Notes under the pieces: generated by a model
The model's input: the letters and a program-made list of their open reading frames with translations, nothing else
What the model was told of the DNA's origin: nothing
Database searches by the model: none
From: Evernia prunastri
Taxonomy: Eukaryota > Ascomycota > Lecanoromycetes > Lecanorales > Parmeliaceae
NCBI GenBank assembly: GCA_003184365.1
Contig: NKYR01000104.1
Location: forward strand, 87,355-151,354
Reading direction: 5' to 3'
Length of the DNA: 64,000 nucleotides
In this document: positions 1 to 10,614 of the stretch, piece after piece
Numbering within the stretch: the stretch's first letter is position 1
Layout: the number at the start of each line of letters is the position of its first letter
Position numbers and translations under genes: made by a program

Positions 1-1576
1 AAACCTGAACAGTTGTTAACCTATGAACAGTGGACTATATGACCATTCGGAAGTGATAGTCTTACATTCCATCGGCTCTGGCAGCAATGGTCATTGAAAT
101 CAGGCTGCATAATGTTAGATCTTTATCAATATGAGGCTTGAGTCTGCCCGACTTCGCGATTCGCTCCCGAAGATACCGCAAGATGTCGTCGCTTCCAGCT
201 CGGACGTCTAGCCGCACTGCTTCTGAGAGCAAGCGTTCAATGGTTGGCAAGTCCCTTGACGTGACGAGCATATTCAAACGGGGCTGTAGATGCTGCAGCT
301 CTGTCAATAGTAGATCCCTACACTCTTCAGGATATTCATCAAAAGCATCGATGACAAGGAAGACCTTTGTATAACGGCTGACAATGGATCTCAGCAACTG
401 CATGCACGCTTCATGTGACGGACGTTTTGCTCCAGATCCGTGGGCTTCATAGAAATCTGCTAGATCAGCTGACAGGGCTGGCTCTGGGAAAGTTAATTGG
501 CAGACCAGACTCATTAGTAGATCTGGGACATTGTGTTTCTCTGCATCCTTGTAGCTAAGAGAAATGTAGGCAAGGCGGGTATCTGTTTGATCCACGATGT
601 GTTGCAAATGGTTGATTATATAGGAGCTATCAGAGATATTAGCAAGGTTGAAGGAATTCAGGCGCTGCGGTGAGCCTCACGCAAAGATGGTCTTCCCGGC
701 TCCCTCTGTCGCTGTCAGCACACTCCTGCGATGGTAGCCAGCATGCTATTTCAGGCTGCTGGCAAAACTTGACTCACGTATACCTGGACACCAAAGCGTT
801 TCACCAGATTTCCTCAGCCAATGCTTGAATTCGAAAGTCTCGAGTAACGATTGAGCGGTAGCATCCTGCCGCCCCTGTATAGTAAATGTGTCCACATGCT
901 TCTTTTGGAACTCCACAGTCAGTGGCGAAATCCAGTCGTACACTTTGCGACAGTAGTCGTTGCTCTGAGTCGTTACCAAACTTTGGACGTATTTCGAGGT
1001 CTTTCGAGAGGAGGTTTCAATGCTGTGGACATTGTCGGAGATATAGATAGATCGTTCTTGCATTTTATCAATATCAAGAGAGACTTTTGTCAACTCGTGA
1101 ACAACTAGGTCCATCCTCTGCAAAGAAGCTGCAGAAGCCTCAATCTGTAGAGCCTCCAGGGCTAGCGTTAGGTTCTGTCGTAGCTCGATGCCAAGCTCTT
1201 TGAGCTTTGCTAGAGTACTCTCTTTGAAAGGGAATAGGGTCCTTCGAAATTGTGCCATGGTTTTAGATTTCCATCCTGATTGTAGCGGAACGAGACGAAT
1301 CTTGTCCAGCTTCTTCCGAAGGCTTTCAAGACCCCTCTCCGCGGATCTGATACTTTCTTCAACTCTTTGCACGCCATCACGACTGAACACCTCAGTCTCA
1401 AGGGCTGATTCAAGGAGTCTAAAGGTCTTGGTTAGAGCGTCGATAGATGTATACATATGCGTGGCTTGGTCCTCGGCATCCTTCCAGGAGTGATAGTAGT
1501 CTAGCAAGCCTTGACAGACAGTTAAGCCAAGGGATATGAGGCCTGCAGCACCAGACGAGAGGCCTAGAGGATCCAT
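1..1576 (-). CDS. HeLo-like / NACHT (NLR-type) protein, partial at left edge
   Basis: Spliced from the minus strand: exons 778-1576, 681-705, 66-626 and 4-1, the last leaving the window. Exon 1 (about 266 residues) opens MDPLGLSSGAAGLISLGL, the usual start of the fungal N-terminal domain of STAND proteins (HeLo-like). A 25-nt exon carries the Walker A core; joined it reads CPGIQGAGKTIFASYI. Exon 3 has the Walker B-like VFLVIDAFDEYPEE and LNMLVTSRD, as in NACHT domains. All three introns have GT..AG ends; the last (5-65) restores ADGMF, typical of the family. Ankyrin, TPR or WD repeats usually follow but would lie outside. Known family role: intracellular sensors that trigger self/non-self or cell-death responses; the trigger here is unknown. 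The gene is intact as far as visible. Confidence 0.85.
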
Positions 1577-2550
1577 CTGTCAACATTGATGTCAGAAGTC
1601 CGTTGAGGAGCTCTTGATGAATGTTGGATGCGCAGTCGAATCCTTCAGCCTTGTGTTTCGAGCCTGCCATGGCGAGGCTCGTGACGTAGCCGTGCAGCGA
1701 GGCTACGAGTATCGATCGAACCGTGCCTCCAGCAGAAACAACAGCTCTACTCTACAAATTTGTATCATAGAGACTTTGGCGTCAACTTGGCCACCTGCAT
1801 CACTGGGGGATGGACTCTGTTTCTTGTACATCACTCGAGAAGATGAAGTCGAATACTTTGCCCAATCAGGGCCTTCTGCACGCAGAAGGGCTTGGCGTGA
1901 CAAGCGCGCTTTCCACAGTAAGTAATATCTCTTGGTGTGTCCTCAGAATCTCCAGGTGGCCTTGTCTTGACGGCATGTATTAGGGAGGTTGCAGGGGCTT
2001 GTGGATGCTCTCGCTGAGAGTATACTCTTCTGAGATTCCGAGACGGTGTCACTCGTATCGTAGTCTGCTCACTACTACATATACTTATCCCTCTTCCTTC
2101 CCAAGAACAGACCACGGCTCGCGCGATATTTCAGACGACAGAAATTTGGAGCCGTGTCCATTCGGTAGGCATGCGTATGGCAAATACTGTTACAAGCATG
2201 GACAGCTATACGGAGGTGTAGGTGCCTACTCTGTACATTGTTTCTACCCAGTTTACACGGTATCGAGCCTCGTGCGAGCGTAAACCAGTGACAGGGAGGT
2301 TATTTACGCTGCGAGAGGATGGGCTATGGGATCTGCATTTGTGTACTACTTAACTTATGAAGGAAAATCTATTTCGCATTACTGACTCTGGTCTTCCGCC
2401 GTTGAAAACCCACATCTACCATCTTCCATCACTCTTAAGAAAAACAACGCACGCTCTGTTATCACTAAAAACTCTCCTTGTAGTCTATCATTCTGCTCTC
2501 CCACCATTGCTAACCGGTGTCCTCAACACTTGGTCCGCTCGAAGCTCAGC
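1577..2550. other. intergenic, promoter of the NACHT gene
   Basis: No supported gene. It contains the upstream region of the NACHT gene and the 3' flank of the C2H2 gene. Short open frames on both strands lack splice-consistent continuations or recognisable motifs. Confidence 0.5.
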
Positions 2551-3617
2551 TCAAGCGCTTCCCTCTGCATGGTGGCGACGTCGAACATGGTCGCTAAGCC
2601 TATCCTTGCGGTAGCTGCTGTACTTGCAACCCTTGACATCACACTGAAAGACCTTGAAACGCTCCTGGTGGATCTTGGCGTGACGCTCTAGGTCGGATTG
2701 ACGACCGAAGTCCTTGTTACATTCTGTGCATATTGGACGTTGAGGAACTGGCGGTCCGATGTCGAAATGGATGGGAGGACTGTTCGACACGGGGATGGGG
2801 AATGGGTTCTGTGCTATGGCCTGCCCATCATTGTAATCGGCGGGTCCTGTGAGAAAGGTGTCGTTGCCAAAGGTTGCGGCGTCGGCAGCGTAGGGATGCT
2901 CGGTGTGGCGTGACATTTCTATAGAGGGCCAATGAGCAGTACGTGCGAGCTTGTTCCAGGATCCTGCAACTGCTGGGTCTCCCACATCGACTGGGGCCTT
3001 GCTGCTGTCGTAAGGTCCGTTGGAGGAACAGCGATTCTCGACGATGCGCATGGGATCAGACCAATTGGTGGGAGTAGCGATGTATTTGTTCGGAAGGCCT
3101 GCGGCTGGTACTCCCTGTGCGCGGGTGTCAACGACAGTGTAAGGTGCATAGCTGCCGTTGTAGTGGTTGTAATTGTTGGCGATAGGAAGGTCTCCCACGG
3201 AGCACGACAGCACCGAGTATTCAGACGAAGCACCAACGTGGCTTCCCGTAGAACCTGCAGCCGAAGGGAATAGAGGGGTGTAAATACCGGTGTTCGGAAC
3301 AGTAGGGTTATCATTACAGGTGGTGTCGACAACAAAGTTGTTCTGGGCCGAACTTGAGATAGCTGAGAACACATGGTCGTCCCCATGCTGTTCCAGGAGA
3401 TCTGAGGTTGGAAAAGCCGCATCGCACGCTGCATAGAGGCACACGAATTGGCCAACTTGATTCGAGGAGTTGTATGGCTGTAAGGCCCTCCCACTGTAGT
3501 CAATGACAGATTTTAGCTTTTCAAAAAAAAAACTCACCCGGGCTGAGCTGCAGCTAAGCCATGCATATATGCATGCTGCTGCAGTCTCGGCACGAGATTG
3601 GTCCGCTCTTCTTCCAT
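2551..3617 (-). CDS. C2H2 zinc-finger protein (copy 1)
   Basis: Exons 3538-3617 (80 nt) and 2551-3493, giving 340 residues; the 44-bp intron has a T9 tract just after GTGAG. The start MEEERTNLVPRLQQ was chosen because the 35.8-kb paralogue has the same first exon (80 nt, same phase, ending AAxPG). Two C-terminal C2H2 fingers are clear: CTECNKDFGRQSDLERHAKIH and a C-x4-C finger ending SSYRKDRLSDHVRRRH. A third, weaker finger-like motif (CLYAAC...LLEQHGDDH) lies near residue 40. The middle is low-complexity, rich in Asn, Pro and Ser. Probably a nuclear DNA-binding protein; target unknown. An unspliced reading from an upstream Met would shift the N-terminus and is rejected on paralogy. Confidence 0.8.
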
Positions 3618-4004
3618 GGTGCTGTCGGGCGTCGAGGGTGACTGAAACAGGGCGTCGGCGTCGCAGAAACGGGGCGCTCGGCGTGCAGAAACGGGCGACC
3701 AATCAGAATGAAGGTGGATGTCGATCGCCGAATCAGACGGTGTCAAGCCGGCAGCAGTTCAAAGCAAACCTTTTGAAAGTCGTCGAGGGGACACAGCACT
3801 CTTGTAGACGCTGTGATACCTCTCTTGGGGCGAAGTAGCGCGTAAAAAGGTCTTCACTGATAGATGCAGGCCCGTACTAGCCTCGTCCAATCAGGATTCG
3901 AGACTCCAATAGGGCGATGGTTTCAACGACAGAGACAGTTTCGGCGTGAACGATCATTAGAAGATGATTGGTTTGATTGGTTTAGTTGTCGCAGATTGGC
4001 AACA
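3618..4004. promoter_or_regulatory. intergenic / 5' flank of C2H2 copy 1
   Basis: The upstream flank on the minus strand resembles the leader of the 35.8-kb paralogue: both have a TTCTGCAC..GAGCGCCCC.TTT block about 60-80 nt before the ATG. No core promoter element can be named with confidence. Confidence 0.4.
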
Positions 4005-5666
4005 TCAACTTTTCTCCGTTGGCGAGTCCTTTTGCTCACCGCTTTCCATTGCTTCAGGGGTCTTCTCCTCGGTCATCTTCTCCCTTCCGTTTTCTTCACC
4101 ATCCCGGGCATTACCTGCCATCTCCGCGTCTTGCTCCTGCTGCTGCCCTTTCTGCTTTGGCCCCAAGTCTCTCTTTCTAATATCCCAGCCGCCTCTCCAC
4201 CCTACCCAACTCTTCGCCCATGGCCCTTTCGCAAAACAGAAACACAAAGCCGCTCCAATGAAGCCTACGCTAGCACTTCCAGATTTGTGCCACCCTCCTT
4301 GTGCGTATAGCGTGTTGCCCACTGATGTCCCCACAATCTGCCCAATGAACACGCTGACCATGAAGGCTGTGTTGACTCTATTCCTCGCCTTGGGTTCAAT
4401 CGCATAGATTGCTGTTCGATTGGCAATCTGAGTAGACTGTAGCCCAAAATCGAGCATAAAAGCTTGGATGATTGGCCCTGCGATGGTGAAAGTACCTGTG
4501 TAAGTACCGATCGAGATGCCGGTAATGCAGATCAATTCACCAACGATGACGGAGAACAGTGGCACAAATCTATCAATGACGAGCCGTGAATACGGAGGAC
4601 CGAAACACATCGCGAAGATCCCAACCAGGGCAAATAAACCTATATACAACGGACTAAAATTGTAAGGCTCTCCAGCAAGGAGGAAAGTCAATGTCGTCCA
4701 GTAGGAAGTGAAAGTCGTGGACGTGCAAAATCCTACCAAACAGGCCTGCACGAGGATGGGATGCTTGAAGAGCATTGCGATAATACTCCACAGCATTTTG
4801 AAATAGTTGATGCCACCAGGATTGGTACTAGGATAATCGGGCAGAAAGAACCATAGGAGGATGAAAATGAGATATTGGAGAGCAAAAGCGAGCCAATAAA
4901 CATTGCGCCAGGAGGTATATTCCGTGACGACGCCGGACAGAAGACGAGCTATTAAGAGGCCGAGGAGGAGACCGGAGGTCACAATCGAAAGGGCGGTCGC
5001 GCGCCGATGTACAGGGGCGAGGTCGCCGACGAGGGGAAGCACTGTACAATTGTCAACTAGGGGACCACTCTCAGAACTCGGAACCGTATACATACTCAAT
5101 TGCGGTGTCACAGTTGTCAAAGCCGTGAGGAATGAGAGGAAGCAGAACACTGGAAACGAATTCGTAATACACAGTCCGATCCTTGAATCGAAGGGAACCA
5201 TTAGCATGAATGCTACAAGAGCTCGAACGGCAACACATGGAGCCACTTACCACGAAGTAGCCGTAAACCACACCAAAAGCAGAACGAAAGGCCTTCTTTG
5301 GAAAAGATCCCCAAGCGGACACAACAACAGCAGCCCTGCACCGTATCCAGCTTGAGCCAGCGTAGGAATCAAGCTCACCCGTTCCTGATTGACATTGAAA
5401 TCATCTGCAAGCTTGTTTAAAATAGGATGGGAGTAGTATAAATTGGCCACAGTGAATGCACCGGCAAAAGCAAAAAGAAGATTCAATGGCAGTGAGAATT
5501 CGAAAGGCTTGTCTGGGTCGTAGCGACATCTTTTGGGCGTGTAGGTAATTATCTTGTAGACTCTTTGCCATGTCGTATACTTCTTCGGCGAGGACTTGAC
5601 GGAATGAGAAGAGATTGTATCACTCTCTTCGGGTGTCTTCGTCTCGTTCCTCGCGGGCGATGCCAT
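4005..5666 (-). CDS. Major facilitator superfamily transporter
   Basis: Exons 5251-5666, 5096-5181 and 4005-5041; introns of 69 and 54 bp; 512 residues. A hydrophilic N-terminus of about 50 residues precedes the first membrane helix (LPLNLLFAFAGAFTVANLYY). The classical MFS loop 2-3 signature is visible as GDLFQRRP, and splicing produces PQLMLPLVGDLAP in the fourth-helix region. Twelve hydrophobic segments are plausible, followed by a charged cytosolic tail rich in Lys, Glu and Gln. The layout resembles small-molecule/H+ antiporters of the drug-efflux type, but the substrate cannot be told. It is followed 632 bp upstream by the nuclease gene on the same strand, with no sign of co-regulation. 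Confidence 0.85.
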
Positions 5667-6298
5667 GTCGGTAATTTGGACAAGATAGACTGCTAGAAAT
5701 TAATGAAAAGCATGGTGAGGATTCGAATCCAAAGGTCCTTTAACAAAAAGCTCGCAATTGTTTACAAAAGGAAGAAGATGAAGCACAAAAACTTGAAGAT
5801 GTAAAAATCGGTGATGATTTTGTGAATGACGAGCGCTCTTATCTCCGAAGTCAATGCCGGCCGACGCTAGTCCATGAGGAGAAGGAGTTTGCCAAGGAAG
5901 GTTCCTAAAACCGCTTAGCCCTCAAGTACTCTCTCGTATCTGCTAGCCGTCTTTGCCGAGCAGTGTTGGTGCCGTTAAGTAAACCACAGTACCCATGGTC
6001 GTCACCAGAAATTTATTATTCTCGACAATTATCGGATAAGAGACGAGCAATATCTTTCATGCAGCATGTACAAGAGCTCATCCATATGCTACATTGGTTG
6101 CAAATACCGAACTCATACAACAGTCGTCAATGACCAAACCCGCAGACGTAACAGGACTTGAAAAGGACAGAACATACTCCCAGCTCTTCGCACCCAGACA
6201 GAACAGATCGAATGAGTGAACAAAACGAGCAAGTCATACCACTCCAACAATGAAGTGTTGGCACAGAGTCGCCATTAATACACATCATCTCAGGCCCA
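5667..6298. other. intergenic
   Basis: Promoter of the MFS gene and 3' flank of the nuclease gene. Nothing else recognisable; a palindromic GGATTCGAATCC near 5718 is not part of a tRNA. Confidence 0.5.
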
Positions 6299-7176
6299 TT
6301 ACAGTATTTCCACCACGAAAGACGAAACCCCCTCAGCATGCCAGATCGGACTACCCACCGCGATCCCATGCTCGCTGTTTTTCGCAGCAAGCGCCGTCAT
6401 CTCGATGCCTAAGCTGGTCAAGAACCTGACAGCTTCAATATGCGTCGTGTTCTGCACGGGCTCGTAGCTTCCCATTGCCATGCCACGGCGTGCGACGTGA
6501 TAGCCGCCGTTGACGTAGGTAAACTCGTTGGCCGCGTCGGCTTGGGTGCAGTCTGGGTTGGGAAGGCAGAAAGAGGTCCTATAGAAGCACGAGTGCCAAG
6601 GATTCAGTAATCTGGTCTTTCGCAACAAGAAAAAGAAGGGGGTTTCCTCACGGGGATTGCAAGTTGGTGGTTGCGATATTGAAAGTTCCGCCATCTTGTA
6701 TGCCACCGCCATTATAGAATTGCTTCAACTGCTGACCTTGGCCTAGACAAAGACGATGGTCAGCTAAGTGTTGACTCAATGCTGGAAACGATGCGAAGTT
6801 GATACTTACTGCTATTCTCCGGAGACGGAACACAGCGGAGGACTGCACCAGCTCCACCTTGCGTAGTCGTAGCAAAAGGGAACTCATCACAATTTTTGCT
6901 CCTCGCATCAGGACCCGACCAAGGGGGTTGCTTATTATCCGTGCAGGGGCTCCCGTCGCCATTTGAGGGCCTCACCCCAGCAGCAACGCGTCGGTTCCTG
7001 ACCGATCCAGCACCCCTATCCAGCGTGTATGGGCCTACCTTTCCACGGCAGAACGCTGCGAAACAATAGTTCTCGCACGTTTCTGAAGAGGCTGAGCAGT
7101 CTTGTGTGAACAGTACTTGAGCTGAGGTACTGAACGCAAAGCAACATAGGAAACAGAGCAAGGTTGGGAAAAGCAT
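6299..7176 (-). CDS. Secreted NucA/NucB-type deoxyribonuclease
   Basis: Exons 6810-7176, 6652-6742 and 6299-6578; introns 67 and 73 bp; 245 residues. A strong signal peptide (MLFPTLLCFLCCFAFSTSA, cleavage likely before QVLF) indicates secretion. The mature part is cysteine-rich and carries CDEFPFATTTQGG and, across the first splice, RCVPSPENSSQGQQLKQF, which I recognise as the NucA/NucB DNase fold (family best known from Bacillus nucleases). The third exon (CLPNPDCTQADAANEF onwards) completes a fungal C-terminal extension. Likely an extracellular nuclease for nutrient DNA or host extracellular DNA; that role is inference. A neighbouring relation to the MFS gene is only positional. Confidence 0.78.
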
Positions 7177-9031
7177 GGCTGTCGAAGTTGTTTGCGTTGA
7201 ACAAGGACGGTTAAACAGAAGCTTGCTTCGAAAGTGGTCAGGTGAGAAAAAAGAAGCAGGAAAGGCTCTGTTGATGCCATCGGAGAATGGTTTATGAGCT
7301 TTCTTATAGATCTTCTGTATCGCACGGGATAATTCGACATCGCGAGGAGGTGGGCCAGCATTGCTTCAGGATGAGGCCGTTGTGGAGGCTTGACTCAGAA
7401 TACCTCGTTTCACGGACAGAGTAAGGGCTGTACAGGCCACGATCAAGCCTTCCGAATGACATCGGAGATATCCTGAGACTGTAAGAATGGCACTTTGTGG
7501 ACAGAAGGAACCAGGATCTGTGTTTCCAATGTCTTGGACGGAGTCAGCTCAGCAGCACTGTTAGAAGGCACAATTATCAGTCCGTGTCACCAACGTCACG
7601 TCCTAAATCATCTCCTGAAACGAGATCACGAACCATGATCGACGGCTCACGAGGGTGGTGACCTTGACATGGACTCCGAGTAATGCAGCTTTGAGCCACT
7701 AGAATCCAACTTGCTTTTGTTGTACATTTATTTCGAGTCCTCGCAAGGAAGCATCTCTGACGACCAATGTATAGCTAGGCTCCCGATGCCCCACTCGTGA
7801 ACTCGATGCGCTGATCACCGGTCTGAACTGAGGATGTGTTTGAGGTTGATCTCAGCTCGTACGCCGTCACTATTTATGGAATCAATTCGGCAGCCCACCT
7901 ACAGATGCCAACTCGAAAATGACTCAATCCCTGGGAGGATACTCAGCCGTAAGGGATCGTGGCTCAGCAGCAGATACCAAATGTGCGGGATGAATGTTCG
8001 GGGAGCGCACAGTGGAAGGAGTGGTGGGATACATTGATGATTGGTCCGTGAGTAAACGCCGAGTCATAAACGCCAGACAGATTGCACATTCACTGAATCA
8101 GCACTTAAAGTTTTCACGTGTACAAGCAGAACCGCACAACCATACTCCTTGTGAAAACAAATGGGAAGCAGCGCGTAGCGAAGTCATGGCCGCAGAAAGT
8201 TCTGACAAACAACGCTGACTACCTCGTCCACTGGATCCAGCACAGCCTCGTAATGTAAGCAGTGGATCATACCAAAAGGAAGTTTATTCACTCCGGAGAT
8301 TTTCTAAGAAAGGCAAGAGTGCCATGAATGAGACATATACGATTATTGGGATGCAAAACAGTAGACCTTAGCAGAGTACTATTTTGCCTAGACGTCGCAT
8401 GAAACATCGTGTTGGCTATCAGATGACAGTCGTAAGTGAGAATACGACTAGAATAGAAAAAAATAGAGGCGTTGCAGTCTCTCCAAGAAGTAGAGGAGGT
8501 GTGCAGAATGAGAAGCGGGAAGATGTTTGTTGGCGAGAATAGAATACAGCGCTAAATTTGTCTCAATACAGCCCTGGAGACGGCAGCCAGGCTGCATGAG
8601 CCCCACCCACACCATTTCATAGTTGTCGTGTGCATCATTTCGTGCAGACTGCAACCCAGGCTGAGCGGATTGTGGGTGGCCCGTGTGTTGCTCCGGAGAT
8701 TTACCACATTGTCCGTGTCTCAAGAAATCTCCGTCCCGTGGGGGTCAAAGGAGTTTGAGAGTCCCGCAGGCCCGAGGCCGCGGCCCAGTTCGAAGCAAGA
8801 ACGCCGCGGCATGGGGGAGTGAATGAACCGTCATCATGATGATGAGCTCGAAACAACTTAAGAGTCGACTCACAAAATTGCAAAGGCCAAGTCCACCAAA
8901 TCAAGAGTCCATCTGATTGAGAACCTGCTGTTTCTCGGGCAACTTTGGTTTCGAGCATCATCACAAAATCATATATAGCGTCCAACTCCTCTCTGAGTTA
9001 ACCACTTTGGATTTTCCCCAGAGATACCGTC
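7177..9031. other. 1.85-kb intergenic region
   Basis: No supported gene. Open frames up to about 95 codons occur on both strands (for example 8701-8985 minus) but none has motifs or coherent splicing. A TATATA at 8972-8977 lies 55 nt before the next ATG. Confidence 0.5.
8972..8977 (+). promoter_or_regulatory. TATA-like element
   Basis: TATATA 55 nt upstream of the ATG at 9032; position is suitable for a core promoter in a fungal gene with a short leader. Confidence 0.35.
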
Positions 9032-9963
9032 ATGGTCGTGATAAAACGACAAACCCCCGACAAGCTTCTTGGCTTCGTCATCTCCAACATCCCTAGCTCC
9101 ACCATCGATCAAGCAATCGCTGATTTCAAGCTTGGTGCTTTCGACGACTACAACCCAAGTGTTGAGCTTTCTCTCGACCAGAACCGTTTTATTGGCTCCT
9201 CTCCTGAGCAAGTTCGCGACCAGCTAGACTCTGAAGATGTCCGTGAGCCATTCATCCTGCTGGACGACGAGACCACACAGTCAAGATCTGTGTGGTGGGT
9301 GGGTAGATACTTGGATGAAGAGTTGGACAACTCTTCTGCGGACCAGTGGCGACAGAGCAGCGTAGTGAATGTGTCGAAAGATGAGAGGATATTGCTGAAG
9401 GCGCGTCTGGCGACCACTGAGTGAGTTTTCCTCGGTCATCTAATTTCTCAGCTCACTCTTCCTTTTCCTTTGCCTGTCGTTATATCGCAATGACCGCATG
9501 TGCTTTTACCCTTTTCCTTTTCTCACGACACACATACCTGCAAAAAGGCCAGGGCCACAGCACGTTAACCAATCTTCTTCCATCCAGAGCTCCCAACTTC
9601 CAAGTCAACGACTCCATCGGCAACACCGACATCTTCGACGCCCTCCGCTATCCGTACGACCCTCACGGACCGCAAGTACCGTACTCCGTCTTCGACTGGG
9701 AGCACGATCCTCCGTTACCGCCGCCAGCCTACATAGTGGCCACGCCAGACGAATACGAGAAAAGCGGCGAGCCCGAAGACACGCAAAAGATTCACATGCC
9801 AGCTGGAGCATCGCCGGCGGAGGTGGTCAGACTCAAAGAAGACGTTGCCAGGGTAAACAAATTGCAGAGTGAATGGACCGTTGCAGCGACGAAGCCTCGC
9901 AGCGAGGAGGGATATCCGAAGGGAAGTTTATTGTTTAGTCAGAAATGGGCTCTGAAAAGTTGA
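9032..9963 (+). CDS. Unrecognised two-exon protein
   Basis: Exons 9032-9420 and 9588-9963, 254 residues. The intron (167 bp) has GTGAGT at the donor and GTTAACC..CATCCAG at the acceptor, and gives TTE|APNF in frame. No signal peptide or membrane segment remains once the intron is removed; the hydrophobic stretch in the unspliced frame is intronic. The protein is acidic, with VWWVGRYLDEELDN in exon 1 and VPYSVFDWEHDPPLPPP in exon 2, and a short helical C-terminus. I do not recognise the family. Expression is plausible from the TATA-like element just upstream. It may be a lineage-restricted cytosolic protein. Confidence 0.65.
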
Positions 9964-10614
9964 AAGCGTAAATCATTGTAGCAGGTATCACACATAGAGG
10001 GCGAACAGTCCGAAGAAAATTGTTGGAGTCTGTTCACAGTTCAGAAGTGTTACTTCGCAAAAATTTGACAATTGTTTGGGATCGACATTTTTACCGAGGG
10101 ACCTGATCTCGATGCCTTTCATTATGTTTCCTCATACCCCGTTGATCCAAAGCACGATGTTTTTCTGGTTGATACCCACCAAAATTTAGGGGATTACTAT
10201 AAATGTTTTTGAAAGCAAAATTACGGCTAGTGCTCTAGCCGTAATTATCGCTAGCGGGGATTGAGAAAGTGTTTACATAAGGTACCTAGATACCTTAAGG
10301 TACTTACACTATCGCCTGAGCCACTCAAAAGCGGCTCCGGGCTCCTGCGCCAAGACGCCGAAAGGCAGCAATGCATGAGTAAGACGAGGCTGGCAGGATT
10401 GACGTCCGCTGAAGCTCAGATATGTGAGCATCTTTGTGGAAGCAATGAGAGCTAAACAGCGGAACCCTGGCAGGTTGGCATTCGGTACCTCACTAAATTG
10501 AGACGGACTGACATCTAAACCTGCGTTTTACTCCTAGGTGCCCACTAGAAGTCCTAGACCCTTATTCCACGCAACGCCGGCGGCGCCATTCCAAACTCTA
10601 TCCCTGCTTAGACC
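9964..10614. other. intergenic with hairpin and TACCT-type inverted repeats
   Basis: Upstream region of the HET gene. It contains a perfect 12-bp hairpin (separate entry) and a TAAGGTA..TACCTTA pair near 10279-10298. Confidence 0.6.
10219..10246. repeat. Perfect 12-bp inverted repeat, 4-nt loop
   Basis: AATTACGGCTAG and its exact complement CTAGCCGTAATT are separated by TGCT. It sits 256 bp after the stop of the preceding gene and about 370 bp before the HET gene. It could be a transcription-related hairpin or the remnant of a miniature inverted-repeat element; no target-site duplication is obvious. Confidence 0.7.

Noticed and set aside
5710..5730. B-box-like GGATTCGAATCC
   Set aside because: It is simply a palindrome; no A-box or cloverleaf upstream.
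9421..9587. Hydrophobic segment (FACRYIAMTACAFTLFLF) as a possible membrane anchor of the 9032 gene
   Set aside because: It is encoded by the intron with good GT..AG ends and branch site; removal joins the flanking frames.
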